From contig SIJG01000053.1 in NCBI GenBank assembly GCA_023374025.1, positions 558,001-622,000 on the forward strand: a stretch of DNA of 64,000 nucleotides. The letters are read 5' to 3'. The position numbers and the translations under genes are program-made. The notes under the pieces were generated by a model. The model did not search any database. It saw only the letters and a program-made list of their open reading frames with translations, and was not told where the DNA came from. This document shows, piece by piece, positions 22,709-35,100 of this stretch; within the stretch, counting starts at the first letter, position 1; each line of letters opens with the position of its first letter. Origin of the DNA: Heterodera schachtii (lineage: Eukaryota > Nematoda > Chromadorea > Rhabditida > Heteroderidae).

Positions 22709-24234
22709 ACAGTGATTAATTTAATTGTTTTTGCTAATGGCGCTTTTTCAAAGCTTTGTCCGCCGTTGTGCCCCCTCGAGCAGATGAAGCACAAATTGGT
22801 GGTGATCCGTGACGAGCACTCCAAACTGTTGGGCCATCGTTTTCTCAATTCGCAATTGTCCCTTTATTTGGGCTCCGTCCAATTGTTCTTCTGTCTGTGG
22901 GCACTCACTCAACACATTTGGGCAATGGCATCTCTCAAAAAGGCACAAAACATTCTTTTCTTTTTCCGTTTTTATTTGCTTTTCCATTTAATTTTTTCCA
23001 TCGCTCAATTCACAAAATGCCACTAATATTTCCATTTCCATTTGCTTTAAGTGCCTTTTTCCAAAGTGTTTGCCTTTGGCTTTGGCGAAATTTGACTCTC
23101 AGAGAAAAGATTTGGCCAAAGACACTCATCAGAGAGTGGCCATGGCATCGGCTGGGCCATTAAGCGAATTTGAGGGGTTTTAAGAAATGGAAAAATTAAT
23201 AAAATGGGGACAATCAATAATTGTGGATTGATTGGTTGATTCATTGATTGATCAGTCGGTTCATTGATTGATCGGTTGTTGCTCTTTTGTCAGGTGCTCC
23301 ATTGCGACTTTTCCCCCAATTCGTCCCTTCCGCCGCTTCTCACTCACGTCGATGCCGTAAGTGCAAAAGCAACGTTCGCTCATTCGTTTGCTCACTTCGC
23401 TCCATCCAAACAGATAATCTTCGACATTGGCCTCTTCCACAATCTTTGGGGCATTTCCGGCTGTGTTGCGCAACATTTGGACGGCGGATACGGTAAGGGA
23501 ACGATTACGGTCATTGGTCACAATTGAGAAACCTGCGGGGAATTCCTTCTGTTGCTGTTTTGGCATTTTGTCCCAATTCCCCCCCTTCGGTGGCATTTTG
23601 TCCCCCTTTTCGATGGCATTTTGTCCCCCCTTTTGATGGCATTTTGTCCCCCTTTCGATGGCATTTTGTCCCCCCTTTCGATGGCATTTTGTCCCCCCTT
23701 TCGATGGCATTTTGTCCCCCTTTCGATGGCATTTTTCCCCCCTTTCGATGGCATTTTGTCCCCCCTTTTGATGGCATTTTGTTCCTCCCCCCCTCCCTTT
23801 CGCTGGCTTTTCCCTCCCTTTGCTTTTCCTCCGATCATTCCGTTCTTTCTTAGGCCGTTTCTGCTGGTGCATTGCCCATTCCGCTGCGCTTCTTTTTTGT
23901 CTGCCATTTGCTTTTGTTTCGCGCCCAAAGCCACAATTGCTTTGGCCTCTTCTTATTCAGGTCTTTCGTTACCTTTTTCATTTGGCACTTTCCGAAAAAT
24001 AATTAATTAATTAAGTGCCCTTAAATTCCCTTTTGCTCCTTTCATTCGTTTTGTGCCTTTTCCCTTTTTTGGCTCACTTTGTCCTTCAGCAAAGTGCCTA
24101 CGGCATTGGGCTGTTAATCCTCAGTTTGGCCGCGTTGCCTCGGGCGGCTCATTTCCTTGGCGATCTGTCAAATGCCCCGCTAAAAGCGATCGCTTTTTAT
24201 TCCCTTGGCACTTTGATGAATTTCTTTTTGGTTA
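22709..24234 (+). CDS. Partial gene model with membrane-type exons
   Basis: This is a candidate gene that I do not recognise. The best exon is about 24090-24234, after a good acceptor (TCCTTCAG). It encodes a hydrophobic segment (YGIGLLILSLAALPRAAHF) and a second one ending MNFFL, then a GT donor. It joins in phase to the exon starting at 24285. Upstream, 22709-22990 has an open frame with hydrophobic stretches, 23050-23165 an open stretch (LALAKFDSQRKDLAKDTHQR), and 23290-23495 two short stretches between splice-like sites. Frames among these pieces were not reconciled. A TLC-type multi-pass protein is possible but unproven. Confidence 0.3.
23575..23790 (+). repeat. Tandem repeat GGCATTTTGTCCCCCYTTTCGAT
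   Basis: About nine units of 21-23 bp that differ in the length of the C run and in one C/T position. It lies between candidate exons, so it is probably intronic. Confidence 0.85.
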
Positions 24235-24284
24235 GTCTTTAAAATGAAAAAGCTTCATTATCTGGGCTGTTGTTTTTGACTTTA

Positions 24285-25876
24285 GTTATACGTTTATTGG
24301 CATTGGTATTGGCACGTCGAAACTTTGTGGAATTCGGCACGGAAATTGCGACGGGGAGAGACATTCACAGGCAGCACAATCAAAAGACCAATCCGACGAT
24401 ATTCACCGGCAACGATTGGAGGAAAAATGCCGTTGTTGCGGCAAAATCCGATCAGAAATGGACTGATCAGCGGAGAGGGGGCGGAACGGAAGAAAATGCC
24501 GAAGGGGAGCGGCAGAGAGAGTTGGGCAAATGGAGAGACGATGAGAGAAGAAGGAGGAGGAATGGAAAAGGGGGAGGAGCAGCAGAGAAAGAAGCAACGG
24601 ACACATGGCGAAGAAGGGGGGGACAAAGGAGAGGAAGGGGCACAAAGGCACGGACAAAGGCAGTGGCGGAAGATTGGCCATGGGGACGAAAACGGAAACG
24701 GAAGAAGGCACGGAAGTGACGAACACGGAAACGGAAGAAGGAACGGAAGGGACGAAGAAGGAAACGGAAGAAGGAACGGACGGGACGAAGACGGGAACGG
24801 AAGAAGGCACGGGCCAATGACCGTTCCGAAGAGAGAGTTTGACAGGGCCAATTCGCTGAATTCGCTCAGCCCATCGTTTGGTTCAACAACGGCGTCAAGC
24901 GTCACATCGATGACAACAAGCACAAGTGCGGCAAAAACAACGCATCAGCAGCTGAACAAACAGTCCATCAAAAAGGCAATTTGGCAAATTGATAAAATTC
25001 GAAATGAATTTTTAATTTGTTTTTTTTGTTTTGTTTTAGCCGCCTCCCCCCGCCCCTTCACCCGCTAGTTACAGTCTGACCCATGCCATTTGTTCCTCCA
25101 ATTTCCATCGTCCGTTTTCCCCCAATAAAATGGCATTTCCTTCAACAGTACGGCATTTTCCCTGGAATTGGTCTCATCGGAATCAGCGCAACCAAACGCT
25201 TTGCCACCACAAACAGCACCAAATTGACCATTCACTGCGATGTTCCTCCGTTGACTGCCCAACAACGAAAGGATGCAAAGATGGACAACAATTGGTCCGA
25301 CAAAAGAATTTGCCAATGGAAGAATTTTGGGGGATGGAAAAGGGAAGGGACAAAAGACCAATGGAATTTGGATTCGGAAGTGATCCGACGGATCAGCAGA
25401 AGAAAGCGATGGCACCAAACGGAGAAGCGAACTTTTGGGTGGAAAGAATGCCCAAAATTCGGTCGTTGGCACGGCGAAAAGACTCCGACGGAGAGAGCGA
25501 TGACTCACCGAACGGAAGGGAAACGAACGATGCGCGAGGGAGGGACACTTTCGACCCGAAGGGGTGGTCGCCAACAGCCGAAAGCAGAACAACGACAAGT
25601 TGGAGCACTACAACTGACAATGGGCACCTAATGTGCCACGCGCCAAAGCCGTGCCATTCGCGACGGCAATGCGCCGTGCCGGCACGGCCATGGGTAAAAG
25701 CGGGGGAAAGCGAAAAACGACGACCCCTCGGGGGAGTGATTAGCAATGTGCCATTGACAAAGCGAGAAAAGCGGAAGGACGAAGGGAAAAGCAACGGCGG
25801 ATGGTCAACGAGTTGGTCGGACAGCACGACGGAATCCGAGCAAAGGTCATTTGACAACAGAAACCAGCACTTATAA
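24285..25876 (+). CDS. Downstream exons: WHWYW segment and disordered tail
   Basis: After an acceptor (TTGACTTTAG) the frame reads LYVYWHWYWHVETLWNSARK, then a long hydrophilic stretch rich in Glu, Gly, Arg and Lys. That stretch includes a short repeat (NGRRNGRDE-type units, about 24690-24810) and a Ser/Thr-rich part. After an intron around 25041-25148, a second open stretch ends at a stop near 25876 and is again disordered (DSDGESDDSPNGRE). Two overlapping frames compete at 25150-25320, so a frameshift or missed intron is likely. The gene is tail-to-tail with IFT121. Function unknown. Confidence 0.3.
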
Positions 25877-26194
25877 CACAATTAACACTAATTAATTTTA
25901 AATTAATTGCCCATCATTCCCATTTAATTGCCATTTATTGCATTTTCCCATTTTCTTTAGGCCCTTTGCTCCGCCGGCACTTTTCGGCTCCTCCCCTCTG
26001 GGAATGTTTGGTCTCTCCGCCATTTTTGCACCGCCTTTGGAACATCGTGTCTGACATCAATTCTTTTGATCAAAGAGATTATCAGTCGGTCTCTCATTTT
26101 CCCATTGTCTCTCAATGATTTTTTCGGTTTCAATCCGTCCAATTTATAAAATATTAAATTAAAAACGAATGTTGTGCTAATGATCATCACTTTG

Positions 26195-29100
26195 TTAGTA
26201 TCCACTGAATTCGCAATGGCAAAGCGGACAAAACGCGAAGGAAGCGATTTCGCTTTGTTTGGCGCGGTGTTTGCATTTGGCACAAAGCCAAAATTGGGGC
26301 TCAAAAATGGGCTGTCCGCTGGCCACGCAAATGGGCAATCGGTGGTTGCACTTCAAATTGGGACAGCTCAGAGAATGGTCGGGAATCATTTGACCACAAT
26401 TGGGGCATTCGGCGAGAGGGGCCGCGCTGTCCTTGGGCTCGTTTCTGTGGGTGATCAGAAACCATCAGCAGAAGAAAGGAGAGAATTCGAAAGAGATGCA
26501 CTGATCAACTGATCGATGAATGTGATCACTGACTGATCAACTGATCGATCAATGATCAACTCTGATCGATCATGATCAACTGACGACCAATGATCAACTG
26601 TTCACTGACTGATCAACTGATCGATCAATGATCAACTCTGATCGATCATGATCAACTGACGACCAATGATCAACTGTTCACTGACTGATCAACTGATCGA
26701 TCTATGATCAATTGGTCGATGGTGACCAACTGATCGATCAATGATTAACTGATCACTGACTGATCAACTGATCGATCACTGATTGACCAGTGGGGGCTTG
26801 TCCGTGAGTGCAACTCAATCACTTGCCCCTGACCCCACCTGAAAAATATTTGCGTGGCCAACTCCGTGTACACTTTCCTCTCCGCCTTGGCCACCTTTTC
26901 CATCGTTTCCAATCGCATAAATGCCTTCGAGCAAATGCCGTAATATTCCGTCAAATACGAAGTCAGTGCTGAAAATGGTTCTTTATGTCAATGCGGCGGA
27001 CGCTTCTGCCCTTTGACCGAGTAAAGAGTAAATTTCGATGGGTTTCAGCAAATCTTCGAAAGTGACCAAAGTGAGTGCCGTTTTCATCGCCGCTTCGTAC
27101 GTCCCTTCGTACAATTGGCGGTGTGCCAACATAAAAAAGTGAAAGGCTTCCGCGCCGCGCCTTCGGCAAAAATTCTTTGGAATGAAACGCAAATTCCTCA
27201 CTGACCAGGCGGTGTCAATCATTCGGGCTTCCTCCATGCTCAGAGTCTGATCTTCCGCTAACATTCCCCTCAAAGCGATCGATGCCTGGCAAGAGGCGAG
27301 TCGGACTTTGGGGTTTTTCGGATTTCGAATGCTTTACCCGCCTCTCGGCTTCGAATTTCTCCCCCCCCCCCCTAGACATGCTTTTCCTTAATTAGCTTTT
27401 CCCGGTGCCCTTTTTTGTCCCTTCCGCCCTTCTCACATCGCTTGCCCCCTCCTCTCTCCGTTTGGCCAATTTCTCCCGATTTTGCTCGTGGTATTCCTCC
27501 ACCAACAATGCCCCCATCACATAAAGCTTCTTCAGCCTTTGAGATGGCACCTGCTTCTCGTGCTCCGCCTTGGCCACCTGAATTAGCCATTTCTTTTCTT
27601 CTCTTCAAAAAGATTCGGATCAATTTGGATTAATTCGTTATTCCGATTTGGGTTATCTGATCGTTTATAACCATTCGATCAGTCTTAACACATGCTTTGA
27701 TCACTCTGTTTCCCCTGATCACTCCCCTTTCCCATTGGCTGATCACTTTTCACCTCGTAGACAATTTTTGCCGCTTGAATAAATTTGGCGGCCTTTCGGT
27801 AGAGTTGTGCCATGGCCAAGTTTTTGGTTTTGTTGCCCACCATTTGGAAGGCGTATTGGCTCAGCAATTGCTCAACATTTGCCAAGTGAAATTTGTCCGA
27901 TAATTCCGTCGCTTTGTCCCATTTGTTCAGTTTTATACACATTTCAAATGCTTCACTGATTCTGTCGCACTGATTAATTGAATTTCTGTGCTTTGCTTTT
28001 TCTTTGATTTTTTCACCTTCAAAAAACAATTCACCGATTGTTCACAAAGGCCGTAATTCGAAAATGTTTCCGCCAATTGCTTAAATTCAAAAAATATTAT
28101 CAACAATTGTTTGTTTTAAAGCAATGGAATTTCACAGTAAAGTGCTAATTAATGCCTCTTAATTAGCTGTTTAATCCCTCACTAATTAGTGCTTTAATTG
28201 TCGCTTTTTCCTGACTAACCAAAAGAACTTCGTGTCCTTCGGGCAATTCTCTGCTCAGTGTTTCCATGCGACAAAAGTCATCCAACATCAAATAACACTT
28301 CGCCAACTGAGCATAACTTTTCGACATTTCATAATAATGGGCCGCGTTTTGCCTTTGGAGTCAATTAACATTAATTAAGTAATTAACTAATTAATATCCT
28401 CAATTTTATTCATTTATTGTTACAATAATTCCCCCCCCCCCTCCCCAATTTTCCACCATTTTTGTCTTTCGGCATAAAAGTCGCCCACATGATGCCATGT
28501 TTGTTGTGCCAAAATGTCGTCGCCAGGTCCGCTCGAAGTTTGGATGAGCTGCGTAATGCGACACCAATCATTCATCTTCTTCAGCATGTCAATTGCCAAG
28601 TCCCTGAATTTGTTGGAACGATTAAATTTGGTCATCGGTGCCATTAGCCAAAAAAATGAGGCAGTACCAATCCCCCTCCCACTGTTCATGCCGCCCTTCC
28701 TATGCCATTCCTTTCCCTATTCCTGTGCCCTCCCTTTCCATGCCGTCCCTCCCTATGCCATTCCTTTCACTATTCCCGTGCCGTCCCTTTCCATGCCGTC
28801 CCTTCCTATGCCAGTCCTTTCCCTATTCCCGTGCCGTCCCTTTCCATGCCGTCCCTTCCTATGCCATTCCTTTCCCTTTTCCCGTGCCCTCCCCTTCCAT
28901 GCCGTCCCTTCCTATGCCATTCCTTTCCCTATTCCCGTGCCGTCCCTTTCCATGCCGTCCCTTCCTATGCCATTCCTTTCCCTTTTCCCGTGCCGTCCCT
29001 TCACCTCCGATCATTTTCAAAATAAATTTTCTCCGCCGTTTCCAAATCGCCCAAAAATGCGCACACTTCCGCCTTTTTCAACCCGTCCGAATGAATGTTC

Positions 29101-32100
29101 TGCAGTCTCTTCAGGAACTGAATGCCCCCGTAGTCTTCCAACTTCACAAATGCGTGTTCCGCCGTTTGAAAGTCCAATCGTTTCAGTGCCGCAGTCGCCA
29201 AAATGTTCCTAAATTGGCACATTTAAAGGGCCTAAAGCAAAGCGAACGAACCAAAGTTTTGGGTGAGTGTTCCGCTCAATCAAAACGATCGCTTCAGAGA
29301 TTTTGCCTGCATTGAGCAGATCTTTGACGGATTTGAGCACCTAATCGAAATATACTCACTTCTGATCACTCCTCAATCATTTGCCTTACAAATTAACGGA
29401 CAAATCGAACCGTTTTTTGGGTTTTTCCCATTTTAAAAAATTAAATTGACGATCAGTCCAGTCACACGGCCTCCTCCCCTGCCGGTCTCCTTCCCTCCCG
29501 CGTGCGCTCCCCTTCCGTGAGACGGTCACAAGGCGGAAGGGGAAGGATACGCGGAGTACGTACCCCCCCCCCCCCCCCCCCCCCCTCCCTCAAGGCCCCT
29601 CCGCACCCGAAATTTTTAAACGAAAAAGTATTTTCTGAGAATTTCGACTTCCTCCCCCCCCTCCTCCCCCTCCCCAAAATCCTTCCGACTTTAATTTCGA
29701 TGTCCACAAAGTGCTGTTTGCCCAGCTTCTCCGGCTCCCGAAACACTTCGTCAAGAAGGACCGTCTTCACCACCAAGTCTTTGAATTGGCAGATGCGTCC
29801 CGAATGGGCCACCGGCTCTTCCGTCTAAACATTCGCTGGGCAACCGACCAAAGGAAAGCGTTCACCTCCGTCCCTCTGATCACAAGCAAACGCTGCTTTT
29901 CCATGATGGCCAAAGTGTCGTCCTTCTCCTGAATAATTACTTTTCAGAAAATGTCTCAAATTTCTTTGATCGCTCACTCCGTCCCATTCGATCGCCCAAA
30001 CTTCTTTCCGTTCAAATCCGACAACGGGCGAAAAAGCATTCTGATCGGACAAAGTGAAGAAGCGCAGTGTGTTGTGCTTTCCGACTATGGCAAGGCGATT
30101 TCCGACGCAATTTAATGCCATCAATTTAGGCATTTGAATGTTCGACCGATGCGCCCACCGAAGGGAAAGGTCGGGCAGAGAATAGCGATGGATCAGTCCC
30201 GACTCCCGCGCCTGGCAAAATTGGGGGGGGGGGTATCGAACAAGAAAAAAGAATGCTTACGATCAGAAAGAAGTCTTTGGCGGCAGCAACAGCACAGATC
30301 TGAAGCGTTTGCCGCCCATTGTTTGGTCCGTGCCGCCCTTTCCCTTTTACTCTGTCCGCTGTTACGCCTTCGTTTGACTTTTTCTGCGACTCTTCCCCCC
30401 GGTGTTCGTCCACATAATGCACTCTGTCGGGAAGGATCAGATCAGTCTCGCTTGCTTGTCTAATCAATCTGTCACTTGTCAGTTTGACTCTCTGATCCGG
30501 TTCGGCTGCGACTGTCGCCGCCCGCCGCGACATTTTGCCGTGGCACGGAGTAATGCCAAACAACGAAACAGTCGGCCGAAGCGATCAGAACCTTTGATGC
30601 GATCAGTTAAAGAATTCAAAGGCGTTGATCAGCAGAGTTTTGCCAACCATGGTCCCATTGATCGCCACAAAGTCCGGCTGAACATTGGTCGTGTGAGTGT
30701 CCACCGGCGTTCCGATACTGTCGCACAGTTGCATTGAGTACTGTGGACAAAACAGTTACAGACAGTTACATTTCCACATGTCGCGGAAAGCGACATAAAT
30801 TCATTAAACATTTAATTAGTTTTTTGTTTATTTATTTATCGATCAAATTTCTCTCGGTCGCTTCTTTAATTATGAGTCATCCTTTTCCCTTTGCATTCAT
30901 TTTCCCTATGAGTCATCGATCGATTTTTGTATGTGCATTTGTCCACGTGATTTGCTCCGCCCCCATTGATTTGTGAGGGTATAAAAGCCCTTCCCATTCT
31001 CATTCTGATCACTTCTTTTCACTTCTCTCAGGTTTTCACTTCCTCTCAGTTCTTCACTTCTTCTCATTTCGTGGAACATCTCTTCATTTTGGATTTCACT
31101 CCAATTTAACACAATTTGTATTTGTGTTCAATTGAATAAAGAGTAAGAGAAAAGCTCTTCTCTCTATCTGTAAAAGGGACAATCAGGAGCCCTTTCTTAC
31201 AGACTATTAATTTGACCCCCGTTGGGTCATTAAGAGAGTTACAGAGAACTCTCAGTTTCAGTGTCCACATTTGGACATTGAATTCAGCACTTGCATTTTT
31301 CAACACTGTCCCCGTTGGACAGGGAAAGGAGAGAATTCCCTCGGAGGGAAAGATTTCCTTTCCAGTGATTTTTTGTCCATTCCGCGACAAAAATTGGAGC
31401 CCCGTAGGGGTCAAGATCCAGTCGTAGCTTACCCCCTCAATTGAGAGAAGTCCAAGCTTTGAACAAAGCTTGTCCAACATTCGTAAGAGATGAGTGAACT
31501 CTTGCGAATCACAATCGCGCCGATTGTGAAGCGTCTCAAATTGTACATTGAGACGGCTCAGGAAAATCTGACAAAAGATTTGAATGAGCAAATCAAAACC
31601 GATTTGCTCGCAGAGAGACAAAATCTCTGTAGAGCAGTGTCATTGTTGGAAAAAAACAATGACAAGTGGGAGGCAGTCTTCCACCGAGTTAAAGGTCCTG
31701 CTCTTCAGGAAGAAGATCAGAACTACAAGGACTACAAACCTGAAGGAAAAGCCTTCATGGAATGGGCCGACCAAGCCCGAGGGCTTGTCGACACCATTGA
31801 TGGGGCTTTAGGCCTCTCAGAGCAGGGGGACGTCGTTCACCCTGCACAGGTTCAACAACCTGCTCAAAACATTCCGCCACAAGTGGTGGTGGCTCCGCAG
31901 CGGCATGAAGTGATGCTGCCGCCCATTTCGCTTCCAAAATTCTCGGGTGAGCCCCGAGAATGGCCTTTGTTTTGGAAGCTGTTTGAGACTTCAGTTGAAA
32001 GTCTTCAAATTGAAGACTTTAAAAAACACATTTATCTCTTGGGATGTCTTCCCGAGAAGTCAGTTGCTCGCAGAGCAATTGATTTGTACCCGCCTTCAGA

Positions 32101-35100
32101 TGAAAACTACCCACGAGTGGTAGAAATCCTCAAGAAAAGATTTGGGGATGAGAAGTCAATTGTGGAGACACTCCAATCAGAGTTGCTCCACCTTCCAAAA
32201 CCGTCAGATTCTGTTCAATCTCTGAGGCAGTTCTCAGAGTCAATTGAAAGGATTTGTCAGCAATTATCGGATTTTGGAGAAAATGAACAAAATAAGTTCA
32301 TGGCCTCCACGATAAAATCCAAATTGCCATACCATCTCCTCACTCAGGTGGTGGAGAAGGAAATGCGTTCAGGTGGAACTTTTGATTGTTCCGACCTACG
32401 CAAGGCAATCACTTCCATTGTGGAAGTGAAGGAAGAAGTACAAAGATGTACACAAGTCTTCCGGGGGGAAGAAAAACCCCGAAATTTTCCTCCTCAAATT
32501 CAGAGGAACAATTTCCAAGGGAGAGAAACAGATTTCCCTCCCAACCAATTTTGTCAGGGTCATTGGCGACCCAACAACGGACGATCCAACAACGTAAATG
32601 ACTCTGTGGGGATGATGTCCCCCCAAGTCGACAGATCATTTCTAGCAGTGCAAAAACCGCCATTCTCTCAGCGAGAAACAGGGACAAGACAAAGTTGTTC
32701 CCTATGTGGTGCTGTGGGACACCCTCCATGCCGGTGTCCCAAATATTCAACAGCAGGAACACGCAGAAGGCGGCTCGCAAAGCAGAGAAAATGTTTCAAT
32801 TGCCTTTTGAAAGGCCACAAAGCACAGCAATGCAATTCTCCAAAGAGATGCTTGAAGTGTGGTAGGAAACACCACTACATGATTTGTCGTTATGGAGATG
32901 CTCCAAAAGGGAGCACTCGCCAAACGACAAAGGAAACGAGGACTGTTCAGAGGAAACAGTCATCCAAACGGAGAGGAGAGCCTCCTCGTTCAAATAAAAC
33001 CAATTATTCAAAAATATACGTTTCCTCTGGAGTAGAGGATAAACCGTCTGAAGGTCATGCTTTCGACGGCAACTCAACCAATGGGTTGACAAATGTGGCA
33101 AAGAAGTCACATGCACTTTCTACAATGTGTCGTGTCGTGGTCAAAAGGCGTGACCATCAAAAAATGATCGAAACCCCAGTTGTTTTCGATCAGGCATGCC
33201 AGACGTCTTCCAAATCTGACTCTCATATCGGGGAGCAGAACTCACCCAAATTATCTTCCACAGAAAGGGAATTCTGTGGAGGTAAAAATAATGGAAATGT
33301 GTTCCATTCAATTTTTTCCATTCGGATCAAAAGAATGGACAACAAATGGGAAGAAATTCTTCCTAACGAAGCGGAGCAAATAGCCTTATTGTGGGCATTT
33401 TGTCTTTCCATCAGCATAAGCCTGATGGTTAGCTCAATTTTAAGAATCCTTTATTTTGGACTTAAAATCATTGCATCGCTAATGATACAATTCAAAGTAT
33501 TGTTACTTTGTTTTGTTATTCAAAAAACGCCTCACTTTCAAGAAAAAAGGCAAAGAGGGGCATTCCCTCAATATTGTACAGGGCGCCATGTTTGGCGAAA
33601 AATGGCCTGTATTATAATTTTTGCATGTTTGTTACTCCTTCCAGTTAAAGGGGGAACAGAAACAAGCGCATATCCAACAAATCAGTGCAATGAGTGTAAA
33701 CTCATTTGCTCAAACAAAGGTGTTTTGGCAAAAATTCCGAATGAAATTCGGAAAGTGGAACTTTGCTGCTCTGAGAATTGTTACATTCATGAAAATGTAC
33801 ACAAACTCATTCATGAATTTCCAAAAGAAATTCTTCAAGTTATTACGTGGTCTTTAATTCGTAAAGACTACGGTACAACGAGTACAGTATTATTAATGCT
33901 GTACTTGGCGGGGGGAGAATCCTTCGGATGTGGTGTTGAATCACGTTCCATTCTTCTCCCGGTCTCGAAAAAATTCTTCAAACATGAGTCATCACGAACT
34001 CACACGAATGACTCATCGAAAATTTTCGATTCAAAGTCAGATCACGTGACTCACGTGATGGATGGTGGTATCAAAGGGTTGAAGATTTCCCACCCAACCA
34101 CATTTTTCAAATCAGTCATAAGGGAAATGCCTATTCCCTTTCGAGAAGGTCCATTCTTCTCGGCTCGTCGGGTGAACATACCCGAGAATGCTGAGATCAT
34201 CAACGATCGCTTTTTTGAGTTTGGCGACCCAGAAAGAGACCATGAGGAGAGAGTTCCTCTCCGACGTGAACCACGCGTTCATCGTCAAACTGAGCCATTG
34301 AGCTCATGGATTGAGCGGTCTCATGGATTGCACTGGTATGAGACAATACGGGATCGCCGTATTGTCGATGAGGACCTTCGCAGAGAGCTTCGTAGAGGAG
34401 CCACTCTAATTGGCGAACATTTTGGCAGAGCTGTTGATATTCATTTCGATGGACTCACCTGTTATGGTCCGGAGGGTCTATACCTTTCTCCGGGTCTAAC
34501 AGTTCTTGACCATTTTGTGCGGTTGGGTCTCCAAGTAGACCCATTAACACCGTGCATACAAGAATATGTGGGCTTCAGCCCTCATGAGGGAGGGATGTTA
34601 GTCGATCTTTACCCGATCGAGCTTGTCAGCATCCGACATCGAGTCAGAGTTGCATGGAGAGCACCAGAGGAGAATGAACTTCATCCTCCTGCACGTTACC
34701 GATCCCAATCCCCTGATGGACATCTGGAGATCCGTCCTCAACGTGTGGTCCGACGACGTCCAGCGAACCGATGGTGAAAAGAAACCGATGGATGACGACA
34801 ATAAAAAGAATGACGACAACAGAATTGTCGCCATCCTCGAGGCCCGGAGAATGTCGCGGAAAGCGACATAAATTCATTAAACATTTAATTAGTTTTTTGT
34901 TTATTTATTTATCGATCAAATTTCTCTCGGTCGCTTCTTTAATTATGAGTCATCCTTTTCCCTTTGCATTCATTTTCCCTATGAGTCATCGATCGATTTT
35001 TGTATGTGCATTTGTCCACGTGATTTGCTCCGCCCCCATTGATTTGTGAGGGTATAAAAGCCCTTCCCATTCTCATTCTGATCACTTCTTTTCACTTCTC

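Noticed and set aside
23261..23934. Minus-strand frame with repeated KGGTKCHRKG-type units
   Set aside because: This is translation of the GGCATTTTGTCCCCC tandem array; unit length varies and the frame is not maintained as a protein repeat.
24294..25598. Minus-strand Ser/Pro/Phe-rich frames at 24.3-25.6 kb
   Set aside because: Mirror images of the purine-rich plus-strand tail; no domains.
26510..26795. TGATCA-rich array considered as a CRISPR or origin-like array
   Set aside because: Units are imperfect, without unique spacers, and the array sits in an intron of a eukaryotic gene; it is a minisatellite.
28514..29315. Plus-strand frames rich in Pro, Ser and Phe
   Set aside because: They read the 53-bp tandem repeat antisense to IFT121 exons, which match on the other strand.
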